64,000 nucleotides of DNA. It comes from Aquimarina brevivitae (GTDB taxonomy: Bacteria > Bacteroidota > Bacteroidia > Flavobacteriales > Flavobacteriaceae). The stretch is taken from contig NZ_SGXE01000001.1 of the NCBI RefSeq assembly GCF_004216895.1, positions 434,001-498,000 of the forward strand, written 5' to 3'. Shown one piece after another: positions 36,970 through 45,928 of this stretch. Within the stretch, counting starts at the first letter, position 1; each line of letters starts with the position of its first letter. A program made the translations under genes and the position numbers. Below the pieces are notes generated by a model. It did not search any database, had not been told where the DNA came from, and worked only from the letters and a program-made list of their open reading frames with translations.

Positions 36970-37713
36970 TTAGCGCTCCAAATCCTTTTGTAAACTGTTT
37001 AAAATAATTGCTCTGGTTTTTTCTTTGAGAGATCTTTTGTCATTTTGCGTAAGACCCACAGTGGGTATTTCTTTGTGAATCAGCGCCCGCATTTTTCCGG
37101 GACTGCAGGTAAAAAATTGATACGAAAACCGTTTTTTGTTATCGTAAAACGTCAAAGGTAAAATTGGAATTTGATGATCAATAGCTAATCGGAATGCTCC
37201 ATCTTTGAACTCATCCAAAACCAGTTCCAAATCATCCGGCACTCCACCTTCAGGAAAAATACATATGCTAGTACCTCCTTGCAATCGAGCGTGAGCCCTA
37301 TCAAAAACCTCTTTTCTACTTCTTTGACTGTTACGATCCACCAATATACACGTCCTTTTGTAGAAAAATCCAAAAATAGGAATCTTTGCCAGTTCTTTTT
37401 TACCTACAAATACAAATGGATGATCTACACAGTGCAGCATGAGCATTATATCTGTCATCGAAGTATGATTAGCAACCACCATATAACTTTTTCCTGGTAA
37501 TACCTCTTCATTCGATTTAACTTTGGGTATAAAGCCCATTCCGTATAACACAATTCTGGCCCAAACCCTGGCTAGTGTAAAGAACTGAGGATACCATTTT
37601 TCGGTAGAAGAAAGTATCAATAGTATAGGAAATAATACAATGATAGGGATTGCCACCAATAGGTAGAACCATATGCGATACAGTATAATAAGAATGCCTC
37701 GTAATATGAACAT
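36970..37713 (-). CDS. plsC: 1-acyl-sn-glycerol-3-phosphate acyltransferase
   Basis: PlsC-type enzymes add the second acyl chain to make phosphatidic acid. With the ATG at 37713 the protein has 247 residues. Two N-terminal hydrophobic segments precede the catalytic NHTSMTDI (HX4D). Then come KKELAKIPIFGFFYKR and the substrate-binding IFPEGGVPDD. A 37-residue N-terminal extension of the open frame is rejected because it is not hydrophobic and overlaps the divergent intergenic region. It is convergent with the sigma operon. Confidence 0.9.
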   Translation of the reverse strand: MFILRGILIILYRIWFYLLVAIPIIVLFPILLILSSTEKWYPQFFTLARVWARIVLYGMGFIPKVKSNEEVLPGKSYMVVANHTSMTDIMLMLHCVDHPFVFVGKKELAKIPIFGFFYKRTCILVDRNSQRSRKEVFDRAHARLQGGTSICIFPEGGVPDDLELVLDEFKDGAFRLAIDHQIPILPLTFYDNKKRFSYQFFTCSPGKMRALIHKEIPTVGLTQNDKRSLKEKTRAIILNSLQKDLER

Positions 37714-37847
37714 AGGCTCAAAAATACACAATTGCTTTGACCTATGTGAACAAAAAAGTACCTTTGCGCTCGTAAAATGAACAACAAGTGTCAGTATGTC
37801 TTTGTTGTGAATATGACAAGTCAATAAAACTCATTTAAAAGCCTATT

Positions 37848-38816
37848 ATGTCTCGAATTTTGACCGGTGTGCAAAGTACAGGAACTCCGCATTTAGGGAA
37901 TCTTCTTGGTGCCATTATCCCAGCTATAGAAATGGCTAATCAACCTGATAATGAATCGTTTTTGTTTATTGCTGATATGCATTCCTTAACTCAGATTAAA
38001 GATGCTGCTACTCTACGCGATAACACCTACTCCACTGCTGCTACCTGGTTAGCTTTTGGACTAGACATTGATAAAACTGTTTTTTATCGACAGAGTGATA
38101 TTCCACAGGTTACGGAATTGTCCTGGTATCTAAGTTGCTACTTTCCGTATCAACGATTGACATTGGCCCATTCTTTTAAAGATAAGGCGGACCGTCTAGA
38201 AGATGTAAATGCAGGATTGTTTACCTACCCTATGCTTATGGCTGCAGACATCCTGTTATATGATGCAGAGATCGTACCGGTAGGAAAAGATCAATTGCAG
38301 CATCTTGAAATGACCAGAGATGTTGCCTCTAGGATTCATAATCAAGTTGGAGAACTATTTGTTTTACCTGAAGCTCAGGTACAGCAAGATACTATGTATG
38401 TTCCCGGTACCGATGGCGCAAAAATGAGTAAGTCCAAAGGTAATATCATTAACCTATTTTTACCGGACAAAAAGCTTCGTAAGCAAATAATGACCATACA
38501 AACAGATAGCACTCCGCTCGAAGAACCTAAAGATCCAGATACTTGTAATGTTTTTGCTTTGTATAAACTAATCGCTACTCCTTCGCAAACTGCAGCAATG
38601 CGTGCTAATTATGAAGGAGGTAATTATGGGTATGGACACGCTAAACAAGCTTTATATGAGCTGATCATCGAAAAGTATGCCATCCAACGTGAAAAATATA
38701 ATTACTATATGCAAAACCTCAATGAAGTAGATGAAGCACTTGCCGTAGGGGCCAAAAAAGCTTCAGACATTGCCAACGCGGTGTTGCAGCGAGTTCGCGA
38801 AAAGATGGGGTATTAG
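37848..38816 (+). CDS. trpS: Tryptophanyl-tRNA synthetase
   Basis: TrpS charges tRNA(Trp). The 322-residue protein has the class I HIGH-like motif HLGN in GVQSTGTPHLGNLLGA (residues 15-18). The KMSKS motif is in GTDGAKMSKSKGN, and MLMAADILLYDAEIVPVGKDQLQH lies between. It is divergent from plsC and convergent with the HExxH gene downstream. Confidence 0.97.
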   Translation: MSRILTGVQSTGTPHLGNLLGAIIPAIEMANQPDNESFLFIADMHSLTQIKDAATLRDNTYSTAATWLAFGLDIDKTVFYRQSDIPQVTELSWYLSCYFPYQRLTLAHSFKDKADRLEDVNAGLFTYPMLMAADILLYDAEIVPVGKDQLQHLEMTRDVASRIHNQVGELFVLPEAQVQQDTMYVPGTDGAKMSKSKGNIINLFLPDKKLRKQIMTIQTDSTPLEEPKDPDTCNVFALYKLIATPSQTAAMRANYEGGNYGYGHAKQALYELIIEKYAIQREKYNYYMQNLNEVDEALAVGAKKASDIANAVLQRVREKMGY

Positions 38817-38855
38817 GTAGTACCCCAAAGTTAACATAGAAGTTCTTAGTATTCA

Positions 38856-40295
38856 TTATGCAATAGTTTGTATAAGTTCTTGTAAAGCTTCTGTTTCAAT
38901 CCTAGTTGAATCATAGGTAAAGTTTGACAAAGTGCGATAGGATGGATGATATAATTGTTGATACAATTCAGCTCTTGATCGTTGAGAGTCCTCTTGTTGT
39001 AGAAACGATACTGCAGATTCAATAGGTAAATTAGGTCTTGCATAAATCACTTTTGCCCCTAAATCTCTATAAAATTGCAAAAGACGATTTAAAAACGATG
39101 AATTAGTAAAGAAACTATGCTCTGCGCTTAAACAAAGGATTTTATCTGATTGTTCTGTAAGTAAAAAATGATGGAGTTGAAGTTGCATAAATTCAATTTC
39201 TTCAAGATCTAAAACCCCAGTATTCATCCAATTTTGTAGCATTTCCTGAGTTGAAAATTTAGTGCTATTCCTAAAAATCTTTGCCACCTCTTCAGAACCG
39301 TATAATGCTATTTGCTTCTTTTGTATCACCGCAGACTTAGACCAAATTTCCAAACATACTTCTTTACTGTATACAATGTCTTTTTGACCGTGTTTTGCCA
39401 ATGAGGAAGCCAACTGGTATTTCTCAGGGCTATCTGGACCTATAATCACTATGGGGTTATTTTTTTTCTGTTGTATTTCCTTTTTACAAATGTTTAGACA
39501 GCTATTGATCTCATCCAAAGCCCAAGGAATAAAGCTGTTTACAAACGCTTTACCTTGATCCGTAAGTTTTGCATTTTTGGAAATGATTTCAATACCCTTT
39601 TTAAGACGAAGTGCATTGTGAAGCATTAAACTTAATAGCGTGTTTTTTAGATTTGGTTTTTGCTGGTATAAAATGCGATCTAGTTTAAGCACGTGTGTAA
39701 ATGCATAAACGCCATGAAAAAGTGCAGCCATGGGTCTGGGAATATCTAACCGAATCGGACTATCAAAAAGCTCTTCATCACCATTTATAAACAAGGGTAA
39801 CTTAGATTCAAAATGTTGGCCTAAACAAAACAATTTATTATGCGCCATCTCGTGCACCAAGGCCTGAGCTAACAACAAGGGGTTATGTACGGTTGCCCAG
39901 ATTGCTCCCAATGTATTTTTAGGCTGATGACTGTTTGACCCTGCATAATCTTCGGAGTCTACAACCCCCTTAATTAAAACCGGATTAAATGCTGTAATCA
40001 ATGCTCCTATTTGGTGATAGGCTTCTGGCCAAAGCTTCAGTAGTTCTTCTGCCTTTTTTATGCTAGGATGATCGAATGGAGCGTGTTGAAACTCTTCTAA
40101 AAAAGATGCGGGCCAATCAAAATGACGCAATGCCGTGGTTCCAAAAATGGTAGGTTCACCTGCAGTAGCAGCTGCCGTTTTAACAAATGAGGTATCTTGA
40201 CTATAGTGTAAAAATAAATTTGTATCACTACTATCTGGCTGCATTACAGCCATTTTTTCCCAATCTTGTAATCGAATTGCTGTATTAACTTCCAT
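38856..40295 (-). CDS. HExxH peptide beta-hydroxylase-like domain fused to a degenerate shikimate-kinase-like domain
   Basis: This 479-residue protein has the metal-binding HEMAH (residues 148-152) in LLLAQALVHEMAHNKL. The pattern IRLDIPRPMAALFHGVYAFTHVL (about 181-203) follows. Together these match the HExxH domain, described in databases as an alpha-ketoglutarate-type peptide beta-hydroxylase, found beside radical SAM/SPASM enzymes such as the FxsB family. Residues ~280-479 look like a second domain. It starts IVIIGPDSPEKYQLASSLA, a P-loop-like strand-loop without the Gly-Lys-Ser/Thr, and ends RSRAELYQQLYHPSYRTLS, which recalls the shikimate-kinase fold. Its ATG overlaps the upstream 277-residue gene by 11 bases. 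It is the last gene of the operon. Confidence 0.75.
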   Translation of the reverse strand: MEVNTAIRLQDWEKMAVMQPDSSDTNLFLHYSQDTSFVKTAAATAGEPTIFGTTALRHFDWPASFLEEFQHAPFDHPSIKKAEELLKLWPEAYHQIGALITAFNPVLIKGVVDSEDYAGSNSHQPKNTLGAIWATVHNPLLLAQALVHEMAHNKLFCLGQHFESKLPLFINGDEELFDSPIRLDIPRPMAALFHGVYAFTHVLKLDRILYQQKPNLKNTLLSLMLHNALRLKKGIEIISKNAKLTDQGKAFVNSFIPWALDEINSCLNICKKEIQQKKNNPIVIIGPDSPEKYQLASSLAKHGQKDIVYSKEVCLEIWSKSAVIQKKQIALYGSEEVAKIFRNSTKFSTQEMLQNWMNTGVLDLEEIEFMQLQLHHFLLTEQSDKILCLSAEHSFFTNSSFLNRLLQFYRDLGAKVIYARPNLPIESAVSFLQQEDSQRSRAELYQQLYHPSYRTLSNFTYDSTRIETEALQELIQTIA

Positions 40296-41118
40296 GTTGT
40301 AAACCTGCTTTAAATGATTTAGAGTCTGAGACCCTTAGAAATGATTTTTTGCGATACGGGAATCTCTTCCCTGATGCTCCTTCTATCGGATAAGAGGATC
40401 CATCTAGCTGCACAGTATATGCGATGGGTGTAGCATCTGTATCATAAGCCAGCTTAACTACCGGGGTTCTCAGTTCGCAAATCCCATGCATTACAGACCA
40501 TTCCACTGGCCAGCTGTAGATTTCTTGTAACCAATTCAATTCTTCTACAAAACCATAGCTTTCCATATTTTCGAACAAAAGATCAATTTGTTTCCTTTGG
40601 TTTGAACAATCCAGACAACATCGATGCTGTGGACCTACCGTGACGATCAATTTTTGAAAAAAAACACTACTATCACTAGTCTCAGGTAGTTTTATCAGTT
40701 CCTCTTCCTGGACTATCCCATGCGTTGTTAAGGCTGCCTGCCAAATTTGTTCTTTTTGAGAATGTTGCCTAGCTCTACGGGTAGCTACAATACAACAACT
40801 ACTGTTTTCGCTGGTAACACTTAATTGATGGGTCAACCTTATTTCGTAAAATACCGGCCCTGTTTCGGTTTTTTTACCTAAAAAGACAACTTCAAGGTCA
40901 ATTGGTAGTTCCTTAATCCGATCAAGTATTTTAAAATACATAGCGCCTTCTACTATCAGGATAAATGACCTGCACTTACTATCCGTAATCATACGTATTG
41001 TAGTATCGATAATCGCATTATCTACTTTAACAAAGCGAGTAGCCCATACGTTCTCTGCGGCATCACTTACCCAGGCTATCGTTTTAAACCCAGGAATATT
41101 ATACGCTAGCTGTTGCAT
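40285..41118 (-). CDS. Unrecognised 277-residue protein of the radical SAM operon
   Basis: I do not recognise a domain. There is no signal peptide or membrane segment. The N-terminal ~100 residues alternate strands and helices. A Cys cluster, RCCLDC at about residues 166-171 (Cys167, 168, 171), and two further Cys near 108-109 could bind a metal. A basic C-terminal segment, GKRFPYRKKSFLRVSDSKSF, follows. It overlaps radical SAM by 20 bases and the HExxH gene by 11 bases, so it is tightly coupled with both. A role as an accessory, scaffold or substrate-recognition protein is inferred only from position. Confidence 0.65.
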   Translation of the reverse strand: MQQLAYNIPGFKTIAWVSDAAENVWATRFVKVDNAIIDTTIRMITDSKCRSFILIVEGAMYFKILDRIKELPIDLEVVFLGKKTETGPVFYEIRLTHQLSVTSENSSCCIVATRRARQHSQKEQIWQAALTTHGIVQEEELIKLPETSDSSVFFQKLIVTVGPQHRCCLDCSNQRKQIDLLFENMESYGFVEELNWLQEIYSWPVEWSVMHGICELRTPVVKLAYDTDATPIAYTVQLDGSSYPIEGASGKRFPYRKKSFLRVSDSKSFKAGLQHGS

Positions 41119-42298
41119 GAGATTGTTGTTTTTGTTGAAGAGCTACTTTAGTAAGTAGCATTTTTATCGATGGATTTATTCCATTACTCCACCCTTCGAC
41201 AAGTTTAGCCTCTATAAAAGAACGGATAGGATGTGTTGATAAAGGTGTTTTACCCTCGGCTACCATTTGATCTTCCGTGATTTGAAATAGCGATTTCCAA
41301 ACTTTGCAGTGTTCGGTTCTATTACGCCAGTCTCCTACTAAAGAAGTGCCGGGGCAATGCCCTTTGCACATGGCAAAGAAGCGACAGCCTTTACAGCCTC
41401 CATTTTCTTGTGGAGTATTATATAAGGCTAGGTAACGCGCATAAGTGGGTAAGCCTGATTTTACAAAATCGATACCTTCTTTATTGGTCCTACCACAGTT
41501 ACTGCGTTGTCCATTACCTTCAACTCCACGAACAGCAGAGGTGGTATAAGGATCACACCCCGTCCAAACACAACTTACCCCGTGATCATCAGCACTCATT
41601 AAGTTTCTAATCTCTCTAAAAATGTCAAATTTTAGCTGATGAAGTTCATCTTCTAACTGATGAAAAAATAGCAAGGTGTCGATATTTTGTTGCTCACTTA
41701 AATGATATACCGCTCTAATACTTTCGCTTTCTACTTCCATAAGATGTAATCTAGCCGATCGCACTCCCATTCTATCTAATTGCTTGATCCACTCCCCCAT
41801 TTGATGACGCTTTTCTGCAGTACCCACATTACCTCTGTGGAGTGTGATGATAATAGAAGGTTGTAACCCTTCATCGCACAATTTAGTAATGGCATCCTCA
41901 GATTGTTGCGTCATTTTTCGAGTACGCTCTAATGAACCTGCCCATCGTACGTCATTCAGCGCTTTAGGCCCATCAATAGATACACCAACACTAACTTTAT
42001 ATTTCTTAAATAATGCAATATGTGCCTGTGTAATAAGTGATCCATTGGTCTGTATGGAATTTTGTCCAAATTGCTGCAGCCCCCAGGCCCATAATTTCTC
42101 AAGATCTTCTATAGGCACCATGAGCGCTTCTCCACCAAAAAGAGTAAAGTCCTTCCCTTCTTGTAGAATTGCCTTCTTCATTTTTTCTATGTCATAAGGT
42201 TTCTGGGTTGAATCCTCCACATCTCTTTGCGGATGCTGATAACAATACTGACAGGCGATATTACATTTGACCCCTAATGGTCTTACTTCTACTCCCAT
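41099..42298 (-). CDS. Radical SAM/SPASM peptide-modifying enzyme
   Basis: The 399-residue protein carries the SAM-binding [4Fe-4S] motif CNIACQYC (Cys12, 16, 19) at its N-terminus. FTLFGGEALM (near residue 55) and QTNGSLIT follow. The C-terminal half has eight Cys (243, 248, 268, 302, 305, 311, 315, 331) in the order CVWTGCDPY, RSNCGRT, GGCKGCRFF, MCKGHCPG and EHCKVW. This is a SPASM domain that should hold auxiliary Fe-S clusters. Such enzymes introduce crosslinks, epimerise or otherwise alter peptides. It starts 18 bases after the large repeat-tailed gene and overlaps the next gene by 20 bases, pointing to the large protein as substrate. Confidence 0.9.
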   Translation of the reverse strand: MGVEVRPLGVKCNIACQYCYQHPQRDVEDSTQKPYDIEKMKKAILQEGKDFTLFGGEALMVPIEDLEKLWAWGLQQFGQNSIQTNGSLITQAHIALFKKYKVSVGVSIDGPKALNDVRWAGSLERTRKMTQQSEDAITKLCDEGLQPSIIITLHRGNVGTAEKRHQMGEWIKQLDRMGVRSARLHLMEVESESIRAVYHLSEQQNIDTLLFFHQLEDELHQLKFDIFREIRNLMSADDHGVSCVWTGCDPYTTSAVRGVEGNGQRSNCGRTNKEGIDFVKSGLPTYARYLALYNTPQENGGCKGCRFFAMCKGHCPGTSLVGDWRNRTEHCKVWKSLFQITEDQMVAEGKTPLSTHPIRSFIEAKLVEGWSNGINPSIKMLLTKVALQQKQQSHATASV

Positions 42299-42316
42299 GT
42301 GTTCTTAATTTTGAGA

Positions 42317-45010
42317 TTAAATACCTTTATCGACATGGGTTCCGGCATCCTCGTGCTTATCGGCATGGATACCGATATGCAATATATCTCCGTGTATCCC
42401 TACATTAACTCCACCGTGAACCGTAGCATTAAGGTGAGCGTGCAAGCTGATATCTGAATTCAGGACCATATTACTATTCACCCCTACATTGCCACTTACT
42501 CCTAAATCACCACCTACAAATGCTGCATCTAAATGTTCAGAAACGTTTATTGGAGGCGAGGTAGCATCCGCATGCGCTGCTGGTGGCATCATCATATCAA
42601 AATGCTGACTGGGATCAATATCAATAAGCGTTACATTAAAAGCCGGTGTGGATACGCTTTTACTAACATCTAGATCCGCATGCTCGCTAAAATGATGTCC
42701 ACCTACGATAGGTAGATCCGCGTGCTTATCTGCATGCACATTGACCAAATGTCCTAAGTCCGCGTGGAAGCTCTCTGAAGGTATACCAGGAGCAATTTTT
42801 ATAGGAAAATCTACAGTACCATCCACATGATAACTATCTGGTAATTTTGCCAGCGCCTCAAATAGTTGTGGAATTGAGGTTTTATATACGTGGTATAATA
42901 CATTGACCACAAAGGCTCCTCCACTAATGAGTCCTTTACCTAAAACACTAATATAATTGGTCACATCGGCAAAGTAACTTGCAAAGATAGATGTAGCTTC
43001 TGCTACAATTTTTTGTTCGATATGCTGTGCAAGGTTACCTAAGTCTCTAAGATTAGTACCTACATCAAATTTAAACCCAAATTTTTCGCCATTAAAATCA
43101 AAACTGGCATCTACCAAAGCTGACAATGCTCCATTGATAAACGATACCGATAAAGTACCGGTCATAGTATCGTTAATAGTAATAGTTCCTAAATTTATTC
43201 CACCTATTGTTATTGAAGGTTTTGCATTTATTCCTATGGAAAGACTACTATCAAAAGACATCTTGGTACCCCCGTCCTTAAACTTTACATCTATCTTATC
43301 TTCCAAAAATCCAAGATTTGACTGCACGTGAATATCTAAAGCAGTGGGTGATACAGAAGCATCAACCACTTCTTCCATCCCTAAAATTTCAGCATCTACA
43401 CTAACATCAAAGGACTCAACTGTAGTATCAAAATCAAAATAGGCACCTCCTGCTTTTACATCGTGTCCAGCCTGTCCCTTACCTGTTAAGGATATAGAAC
43501 CATCTAATAGATTAATGGGGTCAATGCTCGCCTGCCCTTTTATACCCGTACCTTGGTTAATCATTAATGCCGAATAGGTATGGAATCCCCAAAAATCAAT
43601 AGCCGCGTTATACCCTATACCCACCTGGCATTGTGTGCCATCTGGTAATTGCTGTGCCTTATCACACCAGTAAAACATAAGATCTTCAAAACTGAATTCA
43701 CTTAGTGCCTTTGGCAAGGTTATGCCGCTATCAATTACTGAATTAAAAATTACCGGAAGACTCAGGTTTTTAGTTTCACAATACAGCAATGACGGATTAG
43801 GAAGATCGTCCGTAAATTCCATGGTAATGGCAAACTTTTCATCGAGTTTAGTTTTAGCCTGTCCTAAAAGGAATGCTCCTTCTAAGGTAATACCTGCACC
43901 TGTTTCAACACCAAAAGAGACATCCAATCCAACACCAACGTCTTCTAAGGTGACACCATAAAAGTCAAATGGATATATGATTTCTGTATCGCTATTTAGT
44001 GTGGCTTGTATGGTGCCTGTTCCATCAGAATAGGTAAATGAAATAGCTCCGGTAACCTGAATTTCATTTACATCTGGTTTTGCAGGAATTTTTATTGGTA
44101 ACTCCAAGGTACCTTGTAAACTAATAGACGGTGTCGAGGTTATATCCATTTCGATCCCTGATAATTGAATCTTGGAATAGCCAGGTAAACCAAAAGATTT
44201 TTCGATAGCTGCCTTGACTTCAAAACTAGTTTTCGTCAAGTCGATACTGATTTGTAAAGGAATGTTTTGTAAGCTTTTTGACATTTCATTAGTCAACACT
44301 TGCAGTGGCGTTTTACCTGCATTGGCTTGTAATGCTAATGTGGAAACAAATTCTACTCCGTCGACTACTCCAGTAATTCCAACAATTTTGAGTTTATCAT
44401 CCTTAAAATCTGAAATGACAATAGCAGAATCTGAAAATTGCAGATCATTAAATACAGTTAGTGTACTATCAATTTTTGATAGATTAAAGGCTTGCGAAAC
44501 TCCAATTCCTAAAGCTGCGCCCCATGTACCCGAATTATTTTTTACAAATAGCTCTACTTCTCCCCAACTTGTTTTGGCGTCAAGATCTAAAGAATACTTC
44601 TTATCTGTTGTATTAAAGTTTGTATTAAAGCTTATACTAGTCACAGAAAGCCCAGACAAATTAGCAGGTAAGGTGAAGGTTTTAGTTAAGAAATGCTTTA
44701 CCATCGTATTTACGGTGGATAAATCCTTTGAAGAAGCTCCTAAACTCCACGTAATACTGCCGTCACTTTCTTCAGTAAATCCCCAACTCGCGGTGAGGTG
44801 AACGCCGAATAAAATAAAATTACCAGTCAACGTTACTTTAGATCCCGAACAAGCAACCGTAGCATTGCTAAAGGTTAGTTTATCCGTTTTTAATACGTTT
44901 TTGATAAAGTCATCTACGGTTACAGCTGTAACTAAGCTATTAGGAAAAGTAATGGCACCTTTACCGGTGGCATTTTTTAATTCCGAGCACAAGGTTGCTA
45001 TATTGCTCAT
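42317..45010 (-). CDS. Large protein with a C-terminal His-x-Asp repeat tail; candidate substrate
   Basis: The 897-residue protein has no signal peptide or membrane segment and starts MSNIATLCSELKN. Residues ~1-725 are beta-rich and repetitive in style, with patterns like amphipathic strands followed by Gly, Asp and Thr turns, without a domain I can name. Residues 726-897 carry about twelve His-x-Asp motifs: HVD, HAD (six), HFD, HLD, HGD, HED and HVD near the end. The rest of the protein has almost none. The last residues are HADKHEDAGTHVDKGI. It is the first gene of the operon with the radical SAM and HExxH enzymes. I infer it carries the modified tail; that is not proven. Confidence 0.8.
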   Translation of the reverse strand: MSNIATLCSELKNATGKGAITFPNSLVTAVTVDDFIKNVLKTDKLTFSNATVACSGSKVTLTGNFILFGVHLTASWGFTEESDGSITWSLGASSKDLSTVNTMVKHFLTKTFTLPANLSGLSVTSISFNTNFNTTDKKYSLDLDAKTSWGEVELFVKNNSGTWGAALGIGVSQAFNLSKIDSTLTVFNDLQFSDSAIVISDFKDDKLKIVGITGVVDGVEFVSTLALQANAGKTPLQVLTNEMSKSLQNIPLQISIDLTKTSFEVKAAIEKSFGLPGYSKIQLSGIEMDITSTPSISLQGTLELPIKIPAKPDVNEIQVTGAISFTYSDGTGTIQATLNSDTEIIYPFDFYGVTLEDVGVGLDVSFGVETGAGITLEGAFLLGQAKTKLDEKFAITMEFTDDLPNPSLLYCETKNLSLPVIFNSVIDSGITLPKALSEFSFEDLMFYWCDKAQQLPDGTQCQVGIGYNAAIDFWGFHTYSALMINQGTGIKGQASIDPINLLDGSISLTGKGQAGHDVKAGGAYFDFDTTVESFDVSVDAEILGMEEVVDASVSPTALDIHVQSNLGFLEDKIDVKFKDGGTKMSFDSSLSIGINAKPSITIGGINLGTITINDTMTGTLSVSFINGALSALVDASFDFNGEKFGFKFDVGTNLRDLGNLAQHIEQKIVAEATSIFASYFADVTNYISVLGKGLISGGAFVVNVLYHVYKTSIPQLFEALAKLPDSYHVDGTVDFPIKIAPGIPSESFHADLGHLVNVHADKHADLPIVGGHHFSEHADLDVSKSVSTPAFNVTLIDIDPSQHFDMMMPPAAHADATSPPINVSEHLDAAFVGGDLGVSGNVGVNSNMVLNSDISLHAHLNATVHGGVNVGIHGDILHIGIHADKHEDAGTHVDKGI

Positions 45011-45162
45011 AAGATTTTGATTTGTGTGAATGATTGGTTTTAAGGTTGAAAAAGAGGCAATTAAAAATAGCTACTTGTTTCATTTCACTAATTTCGGGTA
45101 AACTAGTTGATATAAAAAAGGGTATTTATACGTATTTTTTACGGTGATGCCACAACACAAAA

Positions 45163-45182
45163 AATCCCTCAACCGAGGGATT
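45163..45182 (-). terminator. Terminator after the 207-residue Cys-rich lipoprotein gene
   Basis: The stem AATCCCTC/GAGGGATT (45163-45170 and 45175-45182) has a 4-nt loop and is followed by a short T-run on the minus strand. It separates the lipoprotein gene from the repeat-tail operon. Confidence 0.75.
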
Positions 45183-45205
45183 CTACCAACCATTTTATAA
45201 GGTGC

Positions 45206-45829
45206 TTATCTTTCAAAGCCTTTTTCTACCGCCAGTATTGCGTTAAAGGTTCCATTTTCTTCATTGGCAATAACAGGATATCTACCTGGCTGTACCACAT
45301 TGCCGTGTAACCCCAATTCTCTAGACGTTTCTGCATCCAGTATCATCGCTTCTTCTAGCACTAGAGTATTCCCTTTAAAAAAGCCTTCTTGCTGATAGAA
45401 CTGTAATCCTGCGACGGCTTCGTTCAATGCAAAAGGAACCGCCTGTTCTTCTGGATTAATTTTTAACTCTAACTTATCTCTAAATGATAGAAATTCTCTT
45501 GGATTGATTTTTTCATAAATAATCCAGGGATCCAAAATATCTATCCAACAAGGAATTATATAACAAGGATCAAAGATGATATCTGGTATGCAGATTCGAT
45601 AAATCTGACAGATACTCGGAAAACCAGAATAACATCTTCCACTTATTTTTAATCCTCTCTTTACATAATAATAACATATTCCGCCATGAATTTTGGCTAA
45701 TGTACTTTCAAGATCAACGATCTCTTCATCTATAGATTGTACTTGTTGTTGTTCATCGATTGTTTCTTTATCACAAGCGCTTAACAGGCATAGCGTTACT
45801 AACGCTACTATTAAAAATGAATTTTTCAT
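45206..45829 (-). CDS. Cys-rich lipoprotein, paralogue of the gene upstream
   Basis: The 207-residue protein begins with a lipoprotein signal and Cys19 in LLSACDKE. The middle is rich in Cys, Ile, Tyr and Pro (ICYYYVKRGLK, RICIPDII, CYIIPCWIDILDPW). The C-terminal half shares the pattern DPW-SF-D-NP-EQ-VP with the gene at 45929-46636. The two are clearly homologous. No known domain. A terminator follows it, and a strong terminator lies before it, so it has its own transcript unless read through. Confidence 0.7.
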   Translation of the reverse strand: MKNSFLIVALVTLCLLSACDKETIDEQQQVQSIDEEIVDLESTLAKIHGGICYYYVKRGLKISGRCYSGFPSICQIYRICIPDIIFDPCYIIPCWIDILDPWIIYEKINPREFLSFRDKLELKINPEEQAVPFALNEAVAGLQFYQQEGFFKGNTLVLEEAMILDAETSRELGLHGNVVQPGRYPVIANEENGTFNAILAVEKGFER

Positions 45830-45856
45830 AATAATTAGGTTTTAAGATTAAAAAAA

Positions 45857-45895
45857 TCCCCTAGGACCAGCGGTTGGTTTGCTGGTCTTAGGGGA
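45857..45895 (-). terminator. Terminator after the 235-residue Cys-rich lipoprotein gene
   Basis: A 15-bp stem with one mismatch (45857-45871 with 45881-45895) and a 9-nt loop is followed by six T on the minus strand. It lies between the two paralogous lipoprotein genes. Confidence 0.85.
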
Positions 45896-45928
45896 GTATA
45901 TTGTTTAGGATACTTCTTAGCGTGGGTA

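Noticed and set aside
44214..44801. 195-residue open frame opposite the large repeat-tail gene
   Set aside because: No homologous motif, no start context, and it lies fully within a strongly supported gene on the other strand.
42317..45010. Large repeat-tail protein as an adhesin or secreted surface protein
   Set aside because: No signal peptide, no lipobox, no type IX sorting domain; its coupling to the modifying enzymes suggests another role, although non-classical export cannot be excluded.
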